From Rhizaria sp. SCN 62-66 (Eukaryota > Rhizaria, unplaced): a stretch of 64,000 bases of DNA. Under the pieces are notes generated by a model that was not told the origin of the DNA, made no database searches, and was given only the letters and a program-made list of their open reading frames with translations. Below, piece by piece: positions 10,038 to 22,200 of this stretch. The stretch spans positions 1-64,000 of the forward strand of contig MEDY01000115.1 of assembly GCA_001724265.1 (NCBI GenBank), written 5' to 3'. The position numbers and the translations under genes were made by a program. How positions within the stretch are numbered: the first letter of the stretch is position 1; every line of letters starts with the position of its first letter.

Positions 10038-13000
10038 ATGTCTCACCACAACAAGCACCACCAAAACCAGCAGCTCTCTCAGAACACCAAGTCACACCAG
10101 AAGCAGCAGCCACAGCAACAACAACAGGGTAAAGGCCAGAAACAGGGCAAGCAAGGCGGCGCTGCCAGCAGTCCCGGCAGTCGCTTCTGCGTTCTGGACA
10201 CCAGCAGCAGCGAAGGCGAAGACGAAGAGAACGACGACGACGACGACAACGACGACGGCGGCAACGTTAACAACAACGCTAGCAGTGGCAAGACTGCTAA
10301 CCGCAACTCAAAGTATCAGCCGCGGCTAATCGACGTCACTGTCACTCCTGACTCCGACGACAACAGCTCGATGCTTCGCAACACGTCAGCTCTTACGGCG
10401 TCAAAGCTTCTCTCCCAGCTCACTCTCTCAACGGGCGTTGCGCTCGCGACAAGCTCCGGCTCCTCTACAGCCAGCTCTAGCTCCAGCTCTGGATTGAGCG
10501 GTGGCCACAGCGCGGGGGCGGATGTTCTGAACGCAGCGCTGCCAGAAGTGGAGCTCTCGACCGTGGCCTGGGTAGCTCGTCGGCAGCGGCAACAGCAGAC
10601 GCTTTCGCTCGACTCGCGGCCCGAGCTCCAGCGCGCCGGCGTTTCTGCCGCAGCCGTCGCGGCGACAATCTCGGGTAAAATCCCGCAGAAGGAACTCCCT
10701 GTGAACGCGCTGGCGGCGGTGTGTCATGATATCGTGCTTGTTGACTTTGAGTGCACATGCGAAGCCGGGCGTAACCCTGGTTTTGCGTATGAAATCATCG
10801 AGTTCCCCGCTATCCTGATCGACGCGCGCACGTTACTTATTAAAGACGTGTTTCACACGTACATCAAGCCCTCTGAACGGCCTCAGCTGTCAGAGTTCTG
10901 CCGTGAACTAACCGGTATCACCCAAGACGTGGTCGACGCTGCGCCTGAGTTCCCCAGCGCTATGGCCGCGTTCTCCCTCTGGCTCGACAAGTGGGGGCTG
11001 AGCTTCCCTGCCCTGACGGCGCAAGCGGCCTCGCAGCCCCCCGTCCCTCCCCCCGGTTCCGCCGCCGCCGCCGCCGCTGCCGCTGCGGCTGCGGCCGGCG
11101 TACACATGACTGGCAAGAAAGCTCTTGCTTCAGTCAGCGCTGCTATGAGCAGTGGCGGCAAAGCGCGGCGCCTCGCGGCTGCGGAGGCGGAGGCAGAGGC
11201 GGAGGCGGAAGACCCGGCGTGGGTTGTGAGGCGTACGCCCTTGCATTCGCTGCTCTCCCCCTTGGTTGGCATCCCTCCAACCTCCACAACTTCCACAGCC
11301 TCAACAGCCTCAGCCTCAACAACAGCATCAGGACAGCACAATAAGCACTATGGGACGCATGTCGTGCATCCGTTGAACGCGCCGGTTCCTCCGCTGTTCG
11401 CGACAGTGAGTGGCCACCTGCTTTCGCCGGCATTGCAGCATCACCAGCAGCCGCTTGAGAAGGAGAAGGAGAAGGAGCTTGGACTCGAGATTCCCCAACC
11501 GGTTTCAAGGTACGTACGCTTTAAATTTTCTCTAAACCAAATATTTTTTTAAATCTTTATTGTATTCGTTTTATTATTTAAGTTATGTTTTATATTATGC
11601 CGTATTTTCTGCTTCTTCATCATCTTCCTCACGTTTTGCTTGTGTATGTTTTACCTTTTTAGGCGTCGTGCGATTTTCGCGTGCCACGGCCCCGCCGACG
11701 TGGGCGCTTTTCTCGCCCGCGAAGCCAGCCGCAAGGGCGTTGACCTGCGCTGGGCTCTGCGCACTGGTCTGCCCGGCAAGCCGATCGCAGCTCAGCCGGC
11801 AGTATCAACGCCGTCGCCGGTCAATACGAGCTCTCCTGCGGCGGCTGCGTTCAGTCCTCGTAACGGAACTGCGAAGTCGCGGAAGACCGGTAAGACGAGT
11901 TTCACCTGCCCTCCGCTTGACGACGACAAGAGCTCAACTACTACTACTACTACTACAGGCGATAAAGACGATAGTGCAAACAACAGCGCTATCAACGCCA
12001 GCGCGAGTGCGAGTGGAGCAGCTGGAAGCGCGCGTGTGGATAGCAACACCAGCGCAAGCGCGAGTGATACAGCGTGCGCAAGCGCAACAACCAGCAGTGC
12101 GACTGTGGACAACGACGCAAGCGCAAACACGGGCTTAAACGCGAATGAGAACACGGAGGTCAACTCATGCAGCAACAGCAACAGCAGCGCGCCTGCGCCT
12201 GCGCCTGCGAGAGTGAGTGCGAACGACGCTAGCAAGGCAGTTCATAAAGGCAAGTCAACCCACGTCTCTGCCGCCAAGGCTGCCGCACACATTAAGGGTG
12301 TGCCCGCGACCGGAAAGGGCGCGCCTGCATCTGCCTCAACGCCGCCGCCGAAGCTCTTCAGCTCCGGCAACGGTTTGCCAGGTTCACGCCGTGCCGCGGT
12401 CACCTCAGTGGCGAAGAAGCTCACCAACCTCGCGTCACAATACCCACCGGAGACTGTGCTAATGCCGTATATTGATATCCGGTACTCGTTTGCGTTGATG
12501 GCGCGCGCACTGAGGGCGCAGAAGAAGCTTGCTACGGGGGCGTATTCGTATACGGTGAATAATATGCTTGCGATGCTTGGGTTTTCGTTCATTGGGCGCC
12601 AACATGAGTACGTACTCAAAACATGACATCTCTCGATAATCATTGATATTCCGCATATATATTACTTTACGATCTGATCATGATAATGACTTATTTGTCG
12701 CGCCTTTTAGTGCGATGCTTACGTATTTTGTCTCATCTTACTTCTCACTTTGTTGATATCAACGCTGTTTTGTCTCTTATCAGTGGCATGGCGGACACAC
12801 TGAACATTGCCCGCGTGTTCACAGCAATGGCACAGACAGAGCATTACCCGTTTCCCAACGATATGTTCTCGTTTGATCCCGTGGAGGAAGCCACTGAGGA
12901 GACTCCTGCAAACAACAACAGCAACAACAATAGCAACAGCAGCAGCAACAACAACAATAACGATGACAGCGCTGGAATCTCGGCGAGTCTAGCTGATAAT

Positions 13001-13078
13001 GGGTCAACGGACAGTGAGGTTGCGTTTGCAGCTGCGAACCCTGTCACCGACAACGAACAGCAGCAAAAGAAAGCTTAA
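10038..13078 (+). CDS. ERI1-like DEDDh 3'-5' exonuclease with large insertions
   Basis: Three exons (10038-11509, 11663-12607, 12784-13078), 903 residues, both donors GTACGT, stop TAA. The start at 10038 follows an acceptor-like GCGGCAG by 5 nt; the frame is also open from an ATG at 9879, which would add 53 residues. The first ~195 residues are Gln/Ser/Asp-rich. The nuclease has VLVDFECTCE (Asp236, Glu238), IIEFPAILID, an FCRELTGIT block, the CHGPADVG segment (Asp503, motif II) and HDGMADTLNIARV (His805, Asp810, motif III). This is the ERI1/Snipper arrangement, which trims structured RNA ends (histone mRNA, 5.8S rRNA or small RNAs in characterised members). Two low-complexity insertions, one between the Exo I/helical part and motif II and one between motifs II and III, more than double the length of the domain. 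The catalytic set is complete, so activity is plausible. Confidence 0.87.
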
Positions 13079-13644
13079 CAAAAGCGCAGTAATCACTACA
13101 GCTGGCTGATTGCCGCGAACTGTTGTTGGCTTGGAACAACATTTATTTATATGAGGCGGTCGTTTTTTAGAGTTGGGTGTGAGGTAATTTTAGTAATAAG
13201 CTTCTTGCTTGAGTATGAGACATCTGTATCTCAATCCATACATCATGATATAATAATTGAACTTGTTGGAACCATGGCCACTTTTGTTTTGTGTTGGATC
13301 TGTTTCAAAGAGTCAATGAGATTCATAAGCGTGAATACCTACAGTTCCGTGTCCGTCAATTGGAGTGCAGGGTTTTGCAGAAACTTAATGGAACTATTCC
13401 TATATTACCCCTTATTTATATGTCTACAATAGATCATTTTCACCACTTCCACCGCTTTCCTTCGGCACACGAATTCGTGACAGCTCGTCGACTTCAAACT
13501 GATATCTCATCCTCCCACACGTCTCTTCAAACTTTGAACCGAACAGGTGTCGGCTGAGCCGGCTTAACAATACCCAAGCTGGCTTAACGCATTGTCCATT
13601 CTTCAAACCATAACTAGTTGCCTGACTTCTGAGGTAGGACCACG
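13079..13644. other. Intergenic, no supported gene
   Basis: AT-rich with only short chance frames. The right end shows CTGACTTCTGAGGTAG (AG at 13636-13637) seven nt before the next start codon. Confidence 0.5.
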
Positions 13645-16449
13645 ATGGCGTCCAGCGACAATGGTGTAGAGTTTTACTCTCGCTGGAACCTCGCCATTGC
13701 ACCCATCATGGCGCTTTCAACCGAGCTGTCGGACGTCAGGGCGCTTTACGTCTTTACGAGCTGGTACCCCGCGGACTGCCACATGCTAATGCGCGAAAAC
13801 GACATCGTAACTCTCCTCCTAAAGTCGCTTGGCTGTCTCACGAACGCCGAGGAGTGGCAGCGATTTGAGATCATCTTGCGTCTCTGCCACCGCAAAGATC
13901 GCGACACTCTGAAAAAAGACTATGCCTTCAGCAATATCATTGTTGAAACACTGTCTGCGTTGCTTACACGCATCCCGTCATCTTATCTTGCCCGCGAAAC
14001 GATCTTTCTCATCAGCGATCACACCTAGTCACCGCAACTCCTCCCGGAGGTTCGGCAAACAGCACTCGCGCATCTGATCGCATATTTATGCAACCCACGA
14101 CTGCAGGAGCTGCGGTGTCCGGCGCTGGACAACGAGCCGGTGGTTGACCGCGGCCACGTAACGCATGATGTATATGATGAATGGGAAACCTCTGCCCGCG
14201 TGTGTGCCGCTGCCATTGATCTCTGCACCGCCAACGAGCCTCTGCCATACTCTGCTGTGGCATGCTATATCCCACTGCTGTGCAATGAGTCGCAGCAATA
14301 TATTTCCAGTGTTTGGCACAAGCTTAGGGTTGGTGGCGCCTTCCGCAAACTTGTCACCACCATGTTTCAATGCGGAATCAACCGTACATGTAATGATCAC
14401 ACAAGCACTATAAACAGGAGCACAATGAGTAACGACGTCGTTGCTGCGCAACGTGATGTCATAACGTTTGCAACCCAAATTTTGTTCGAGCCCAAGCAAT
14501 GTTTGCATGATGACGACTCGTTTCAGACTCTGCAGTTTTTTGCGGCTTCTCTTGATGACGCATCACTTAAGCGTATCTTTACAGCAGAGTTTATGGCGGA
14601 GATTGTGGAGTCCCCCTCAGCACTCGTTCGCTTGCGGCTGCACAAACTTGAAGAGCACACTGCGCGCAAAGCTCGGTTTGAGCGGCAGTTGAATGAGCTG
14701 CAATTGGAGCTTCAGTAGACTGAAATGGGGCTGCTAGGTCGGCAACTGTTTCAACTGATGCATCAGAATCGTCGGGTGTATTCAATAATGGAGCAGCAGC
14801 AGTGGAGTGAGAATACTCGAGCGAGCGAGCGCGACATGGCCCAGCTACAACGGTGGGGGCACGAACCGTTTAACTCTCGCAACCCCTACCCAGAGACGCC
14901 AGTTGAGTACATGCCCCATCTGTTACACCGGGCTCAATTGCTCGAGACGCTTACGACACGTCTTCCATATCTTGGCCAAAACCTCTTTACAGGACAAGGC
15001 TTTTCTAACATGTTGAAGAATGCTATTGAAGCTCTTTCACGGAGCACAGAGAAGGAAACCGGTCGCTGTGACAATGAGAGCGCTAGCAAGCTTGTTCACA
15101 GCATTGCTCACATTTTTGATCGCGCGCTCAGCGCATCGGCAAACCCAGTCGTCACAGCGCAACAGCTTTTTGACAGCGGCGTCCTCCATTACTGCTGTTA
15201 TGTCCTCAGGAATATTGTTTTAGATCAGAGTACTAAAATCGCACACGATTCGAAGCCCGATAGAATGCTTGCCGAATCTGTCACATTTATGCTACGCACA
15301 TTGCACAACATGATTAAATGCAATGCCGCTACACCCGGCTTGGCATCGCCTGAGCATGATGCGCAACCGCAGGGTTTACCTGTGGCAGAGTTCATCGATG
15401 AACACGGCGTGGATCTACTTAAACTACTACGCTACACACCCACCGCGCTTTACGACGATAGCCCAGCACGGCAGGAGCTGAGCGAACTCTGTGCTTTGCT
15501 GCGGCAGATGCACGTCATTTCACGCGATGAGTTTGAACCAACGAACGAATAGGTGCAGCAAACTGTCACTGATGTGTGCCAGTTTTTGAACCACTGCGGT
15601 TCATGGGACACCGTTTTTGAGTAGTACAACGCACAGGTAATCCGTGCGAGCATTGTGAAGCCGCAGAGATGGTTTTGGTTTTTCTCAAAGCCTGCTGTAG
15701 TGCCACGGGCTTCTATACCTCCGACACCCGCCGCGCTCGCGGTGATACAAGGCTGGTCACGTGCTAACGTTGTTGGAGCTATGAACGATTCCGTATACTC
15801 CCATCATATGACGTCTGATATTTTGTTAAACATGTTTTTTCCTGTCCAGGACTACTGGAATGGCCACTCTTACAACGTGCGGATCCGGCTTGACGATTCA
15901 AACCTCCCAAGCCACACCGTTGATTTCCGTCTTGCACTTGCGAATGATAAGAATACGTTTTTTCTTCACCGTTGCTTTCTGCCACCCGGACAGTCTGCGT
16001 CAAAGCTGCCCGTTGTCACACTGTTTCGGTGGAATAAAGAGGAGCCTTGCGCTACAGCGCCGTTGGTGCTGCCCCAGACCGATCTCGTTTATGGCGAGTA
16101 CACTGCGCCCGCTGCCAGCGCGAGCATCACGTATCCCGCTGGCACCGTGTTGGCTTACCCACGCACGACTGTGTTTCCGACGAAGGTCAAATATACCAGG
16201 CCGCTTTTCTTTATCGTATATAAGCCGTGTGCGGCAAGCGTGATGCGCGGTGCTGTCCCTATTGGCCGCGTGATGTCGTGCGTCGCTGTAAGGGATGATG
16301 CAACGCCACCGCGCGACAGTGGGAATGAGCCCTTTGATGCGTTGGTGTTGCAGAAGTTTGAGGAACGACTCAACTCACGAGGCCGCTGCTGCTGTAAGAA
16401 CGAGCCCAACCACGCGCGAGTCCAGTTCTTGTCGTTCACTTCAAAATGA
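13645..16449 (+). CDS. Unrecognised helical protein with four in-frame TAG codons
   Basis: One uninterrupted reading frame of 934 codons, stop TGA, broken only by TAG at 14026, 14716, 15550 and 15622. There is no TAA, TGA or frameshift inside it. The protein is continuous in character across each TAG: the helical, possibly armadillo-like N-terminal half spans the first, a coiled segment (RFERQLNELQLELQ) ends at the second, and charged helices flank the third and fourth. The C-terminal ~270 residues are beta-rich with LVYGEY, PAGTVLAYPRT and FIVYKPC motifs and recur in a partial copy at 16573-16911. It carries almost none of the homopolymers that fill its neighbours. No known domain is recognised. 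Reading TAG as Gln gives plausible sequence at all four sites. The alternative is a pseudogene with four nonsense changes that happen all to be TAG. Confidence 0.7.
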
Positions 16450-16572
16450 ACTTGTAACGCTGCAACAAGCGATCGTCCTTAGTCCTCTGCGAAACAGAGT
16501 TTGCCGTTTACTGCAATTTAGTGTGGGCATTCAAACAACACTAAGAAGTATCAAAGGCGACGGTGTGTTTGT

Positions 16573-16911
16573 ATGCCACTCGAGCTTCCCCATCTGACCC
16601 GGTCTTTTGGCGAATATGCGTCCCCTCCTGCCGGTGCTGGTGTGATGTTTCCTGTAGGCACAGTGTTGATATGCCCTCGTATCTCTGTTTCGCCGGGCTG
16701 CGACTCGAGGTCCGGGTGGGGTCGTCCTCTGTTCATTGCAAGTTTGATGAAGGCTGCCATTCCTGTTGGTCACTTAGAATCATGTGTGGCCGGTGCAGTT
16801 GCGGCAACACACGACGGCGGGGAAATGCCATTTGATGTGAAGTCATTGAAAGAGCTTTGTAGCACCAAGACACAGATCTGTAAAGAGTCTGTCACGAAAA
16901 TTTCCAAGTGA
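16573..16911 (+). pseudogene. Partial copy of the preceding gene's C-terminal domain
   Basis: An open frame of 112 codons (TGA stop) is colinear with the C-terminal domain of the gene ending at 16449: PLELP.....GEY here against PLVLP.....GEY, PVGTVLICPR against PAGTVLAYPR, and RPLFIASLMKAAIPVGH against RPLFFIVYKPC...PIGR. No matching N-terminal part precedes it within the ~120 bp gap. It is therefore either a truncated tandem duplicate or an unspliced last exon of a longer second copy. Confidence 0.5.
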
Positions 16912-17019
16912 CTAGACTGACTTCTTCTTGCTCAAGTGTCAGGTCGACATTCGTTAATACGAAGGCAGTTTCATGTGAGGATTAAATTTGTACAGTTAAC
17001 ACCAATTAAAATACAGCGA

Positions 17020-17057
17020 AGTCAGTAATATAATTCCCGGGAATTATATTACTGACT
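17020..17057. repeat. Perfect 38-bp palindrome
   Basis: A self-complementary 38-mer without spacer, centred on CCCGGG between 17038 and 17039, with outer arms AGTCAGTAATATAATT. It could extrude a cruciform. The outer arm recurs in the inverted repeat at 4760-4783. It lies in non-coding DNA between two diverged gene fragments. Confidence 0.9.
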
Positions 17058-17218
17058 GCGAAGTTATCGAATCTCATTCATTTGCATTATCCATAGCAAC
17101 ACGACCAACAATATGTTTTTATAAAACGCACTTCATCAATAAGCTAATTTCGACAACTCGTGCGATCACAAACTACGCGATACACTGAATGTTGCACATG
17201 TCGCCGAGATGAGTGATT

Positions 17219-17506
17219 TCATTCAGGCACATCCACCGACAAGCCCTTAAGCAGTGCGCATAGCTGAGTCAGCTCCTGCCACGCATGATATCGGTCGCCG
17301 GTCTTCTTCTTTTGTTCCATCTTATTCGAGTGACAAAGCGTGGAAATCACGATTGAGCCGTCGCTTCCAAAAAAGTGATCAAGAAACCGACACGCTGACT
17401 GTTGTGCGGAGCTGGGAGGCATTGAGGAGCTCTCAGTCGCAATGGAGGTCTCCACGTCAGCGCGGATATGACTCATGCTTGAGCTGAGAGAGGCAATCGG
17501 GGCCAA
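17219..17506 (-). pseudogene. Inverted fragment possibly related to the 13.6-16.4 kb gene
   Basis: A 95-codon open frame ending in TGA. Its last ~25 residues (WQELTQLCALLKG) resemble RQELSELCALLRQ in the large gene upstream (near 15475-15510), but it lies on the opposite strand. The rest does not align clearly and no start or splice sites are convincing. It is probably a remnant of another copy of that gene family; chance similarity cannot be excluded. Confidence 0.3.
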
Positions 17507-17870
17507 CGCCAGCGCGATGGCGGCGCTTGCCGTCCATGACAGAATCGTAGTTATATGACATATTCGTTACAGGCAGGTGACTTAACCAGCATCAATAAAA
17601 CTAGGCAGACAGATGTGTGCCACGAAAGATGGTACGAGGGAGGCGAAGATTATCTGGTGACATGAGGGCAAGACCCGATTGAAGCTTAGAGCCGTTACGA
17701 AAACGCCGATCGGAAACAGGTTCTACAAGAACAAATTGATCGTCAAATGAGATGTCTATGCAACCATGTGATAAAGTCAATGTTCAAAACAATAAATCTA
17801 AAATTAAATTGGACTATTCATTCGTTTGACGCTCACAGTACTATCACCCAATTTTGCTCTCCTCCAGTCG

Positions 17871-18379
17871 ATGGCCGAGGTTGGCTCCGAGCGTCTCGCG
17901 ACGATCAAGTCGGCTGATATGTCACTTGACATGCAACAGGACGCAGTCGACTGCGCAAACGCTGCGTTGGTACGTCTTATTTCGCGCTTGCTTTGTTCAT
18001 GCCCTCTTACCCTGGCCCTTTAGTCGACTTCACTAACCCGCTCTCTGTGTTTCTGGTTGTTTCTTGCCTTGCGTAGCTTAAGTATGACGACGAGAGCGAT
18101 GTCGCTGCATACATCAAAAAGGAGTTTGACAAGAAGTATCACAACAACTGGCACTGCATTGTACGTCTATTCATATCTCCTTAAACCGTCATGTATACTC
18201 TCAAGTCTACATTTTGTCTCGAGCTGTTCCTCTTCTCACTTCTTAACGACCTTACCCATGCTCTCTCGTAAACGCCTAATCAGGTCGGCCGCGGTTTCGG
18301 CTCATATGTCGCGCACAAGGCACATATGTTTATCTATTTCTTTCTTGGTGAGGTCGCAATCATGCTCTGGAAGTGCTGA
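17871..18379 (+). CDS. DYNLL: Dynein light chain, LC8 type
   Basis: Three exons (17871-17969, 18077-18160, 18284-18379), both donors GTACGT, 92 residues, stop TGA. The whole protein is the LC8 fold: [41 protein letters not shown] and [16 protein letters not shown], at normal family length. LC8 is a homodimeric hub that binds linear TQT-type motifs in dynein intermediate chain and many other partners, in cytoplasm and axonemes. The start follows an acceptor-like CTCCAG by 3 nt. The usual C-terminal Lys-Ser-Gly is replaced by Lys-Cys. Identification is secure. Confidence 0.96.
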
Positions 18380-19254
18380 AAACAGCACACGCTCACGGCT
18401 GACACGCCCCAGTGTGGGCAAAAGAAACATGTCTGATTCTTCACGCTGACATGAGCTGCAACTGCATGATTCAGGTGACTCAACGCGCTGATAATGTTGT
18501 ATACATGGGTTGCCACGTCTATGCATTGTGTATATGCTTTGCTTGCGTGCACTTCCTTGTAGCTACTTTTGCGACACCGGTTTCTCAACTGAGCGCTGCC
18601 GTGACTTGTGTATAAGATCCGACATATGTACGTGAATATGCATCTCAGTCTCCCAAAATTTGCTGTTTTGAGTAGAATTTCTATGTATGTGTCATGATAA
18701 GAGTTCATTTGAAGTAGTAGCACTTGTTTTGATCATGTGTAACGTGCTCAAGACAGACTCAAAGGAGAGCCACCAGGCCACGCAGGATCACAAAATACTG
18801 GATATACCATGGAAACAAACCCCACACGAACCGTTACTTAGATACCCTATGTATAATACATATTCGAATCATATCCCGAGGAGTAGTTATACCATGACCC
18901 AGTTATGTTGAGCTATGTTTTATAATAGTATATATGCTCACGGTCACTATGACATGGCGTGCAAGCCCCTTCACGGGTTTGAAATCGAGCAACACTTCGC
19001 GGACATACCTCTCCCTCAAATCCCCGTCACGCGCACTCGGCCCATTATTATTTCTTGTGGCGTTGCATTTTATGATTATTTTATTTATATGTATGCAAAA
19101 GGATCCACACTGTGTTGTGATTAATGCGATATTCTCGCTGGACGAGAGGTGCCCATCGCACCACTCGTTCGCAACCATGCTCTCTGTTTTCTAGTCTCAC
19201 ACCTGCACTGTAACTCTCTGCTGTCTTATTACTGACTTCTGCCACAGACCCAAG
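18380..19254. other. Intergenic, no supported gene
   Basis: Nothing recognisable apart from the right-hand end, where TACTGAC and GCCACAG (AG at 19246-19247) form a textbook branch site and acceptor 7 nt before the next ATG. A GTACGT at about 18628 could be the donor of a ~620-nt 5'UTR intron. Confidence 0.5.
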
Positions 19255-22200
19255 ATGCTTCGCATGCGGTCTGTCATGCGCACCTCTGTGCGCCTGCAGA
19301 GCAAAGTGGCTCCTACACTGACCACCCCGTCCAGCTCCCTCTCCAAGCTCGCCTCGTCGCCTCTTGCAGCGTCCCGTGCAAGCTCCCGCTCTGCTGGCGG
19401 CGTCTCCGCGCTGCTCTCCGCCACGAACGTGACTGCGATCCCTCTTGACATTACTCGCGTTGTCACGTTCACCCCTTCCCTCGCCAAGGCTGCTGCTTTC
19501 TCCACCACTGCTGCTGCCCCCGCTGCCGCCGCCGCCGCTGCTCCTGCTGCCGCGAGCCTGGCTCCCCCCGTCGTCGCCGCCGCGGCCGAGGCGCCCAAGG
19601 TTATCGGCTGGCGCAAGCTCGCCCGCGCCTTCGGCGTTCTCTCCCCGTCCCAGCTCCTCAACGACCCCGCCAAGACGGGCTTCAACCGCTGGTCGATCGT
19701 ACCGGCGGCTCTCGCGACCCACATCTCGCTTGGCTCCATCTTCGCGTGGTCGCTGTTCAACCAGCCGCTGATGACCCTGCACGGCGTCGTCGCCCCCGCG
19801 GCCGCTGACTGGGAGCTGGGCTCCGTCATGCCCGTGTTTTCGACGACAATGGCCTGCTTCGGTATCAGCTCCTTCGCGCTTGGTCGCATGGGCGTGTTTG
19901 AGAAGCTCGGCCCCCGCGCCACGGGCCTTATCGGCTCCGCTCTCTTCGGCACGGCGTTCTCCATGGCCGCGATCGCCACGCAGACCCACTCGCTGCCGCT
20001 GCTGTCGGTCGGTTACGGCGTGTTGGCCGGCGTCGCAGTCGGCTCGGCCTACGTCAACCCTATCTCGACTCTGCTCAAGTGGTTCCCTGACCGCAAGGGC
20101 GTCGCCTCCGCCATGGCTGTGATGGGTTTCGGTGGCGGCGGCATGGTTGCAGCGCCCATGATCGAGACGCTGCTTAGCAAGTTCCGCCGTGCGCCCACGT
20201 ACGTCGGCAAGCTCGGCGAAGTCGCCACTGTCAATCAAGACGGTAAGCTGTTCGTCGACATCTCCACGCTGCCCGACGCTATCGCGACTGCGGCAGCGTC
20301 GGCCCCCGGTGTGGGCACTCTGCGTGAGGTTGTTGTCGCCTCCACGTCGTCCCTCGCCAAGATCAGCGCCGAGATGGCCGCCACCCTCCAGGTACGTCGA
20401 TTTTCTTCACATTTCAACAAGCAACATGTGTGTGCTTGGTTTGGTGTTATGAGGGTTTGGTTTCGTTGAGAAACATCCTGGATAAGCTCTGGCCTTTCAT
20501 GTGGTGTGCTAAAATGTAATGCTATGTAAAGGGCGGATATATCAACTTCCAAGTTTAGAAATGTAGTATTCCGATGTAACTCTGCATTCTGCAATATCTT
20601 TATTTGTTTTTTCTTTCAATTCATCTTGATCTCATCAATATATCCATGATTTCTAATATTTTTGCGACTCCACAGGAGGGCCTGTACATCGTCGGCACTG
20701 GCTCCACCGGTCTCCCCGAGACCTTTGCCTGCCTCGGTGCCATCTACTCCACGGCTATTCTTGCCGCCGCGTTCGTCTTCCGCCTCCCTCCTGAGGGCTT
20801 TAACCCCGCTCTGAAGACCCTCGCTGCCGCCACCGCCGCCACCACCCCCGCCCCCGCCGCCGCTGCCGCCGCTGCCGCTGCTGCCCCCGCGGCCCCTGCG
20901 GCGCCCGCTGCTGCGGTTGTGCCCAAGGGCCACGAGTACAAGGCCGTCGGCGGCAACGTCACCCCCGCCCAGACCCTCAAGACCGCGCAGTTCTGGCTCG
21001 TCTGGTCCGGTATGGCGCTCAACTCCGCCGGCGCGTACGCGATTATCGGCGCTGGTAAGACGATGCTGACGGATATCTATGGTGGCGCGTATCCGGCGAT
21101 TGTCACGTCGGCGTTTGCGGCGACGTTTGTGTCGATTATTAGCGCGTTCAACCTCGGCGGCCGTCTCGGCTGGGGTGTCATTGCTGACAGTACGTACTCA
21201 CACAAAACAAAGCATATCTCAGACTGACCGTAGAATGTGGATCTCAAATGTATCGGTGTGATTTACAATGTAGTTTATTGTTGTCAATATTGTTTTTAAC
21301 CACGATTTAGTCATCTTGGTCTCTGGATGCTCACAACATGATCTGTCTCCCTGCTACTTTGCGTGTGACTTGTTGTCCGGTCATCGCTTCCACCGTCATT
21401 GTTTTGTACATGTTGTTTTGCGCCTGATTTGTAGGCATCACCACCCGCAAGACCTTTATGTGGATGTGGGGTCTCGGTATCCCCATGTACCTCGCTATGC
21501 CCGGCTCTGCCCACCTCCTCCAGGTCTGTCACTGCTTCCGCCTTATATTCTACCCCTGCCTATATATTTAAAATTCAAGTTGATATTGCGTGTATCTATC
21601 TATACGTTTAGTTTTAGCCCATAGCTCACATATATTTCCTCGACGTCAACGTATTTTTTTTGGTGTGTATCATTTAGGATATGCTCCCGGCCATCGCTGC
21701 GCTGTCCGACGCTTCGACCGTGGTTGAGCGTGCCGCTGCGTACGCGCCCCTGGTCATGTTCTACTCTTCGGTCATGATTGCCATCTCCACGTTCGGTGGC
21801 TCTGCCGCCGTTTCCCCCGCGTACATGGCTGATCTGTTTGGCAGTAAGTATGTTGGTGCGATTCACGGCCAGCTGTTGTCGTTCCTCGTGCTCTCGGGCT
21901 ACGCGGGTCCTCTTACCTGCACCATCATGCGTGAGGCTTCGCTCCGCGATGCGTACGTTTCACAACATCGAATTCATCTCGAGCATAACTCTCAACTATT
22001 GTGTAGGAACACACTTTTGTATTGATTTCGCCTTAATGACACCGACTCCAATTGCAACTTTGTAAGAATGCTTTGTATTGCAGTGGTAATCTTATATTGT
22101 AAATATGACTCACATCATTGGCTACATGTTTGTTCAACTCGTTTTGTTATTTGTAAAATATAATGTAGTATCTCCAAGCTCGCGTCCGCTGTCGACCCCG

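Larger units (their letters stand above)
16912..17870. other. Intergenic region with palindrome and a gene fragment
   Basis: Holds the 38-bp palindrome at 17020-17057 and a minus-strand fragment at 17219-17506 (separate entries). The rest shows no supported gene. A branch/pyrimidine/CTCCAG string ends 3 nt before the LC8 start codon. Confidence 0.5.

Noticed and set aside
13645-16449. Treating the TAG-containing gene as four separate small genes or as a simple pseudogene
   Set aside because: All pieces are in one frame, separated only by single TAG codons, with no start signals at the pieces and no other lesions.
19081-20238. Minus-strand 385-codon frame overlapping the MFS gene
   Set aside because: It is an Arg/Gly/Ala-rich shadow of the transporter exon; the sense strand carries recognisable MFS helices and intron boundaries.
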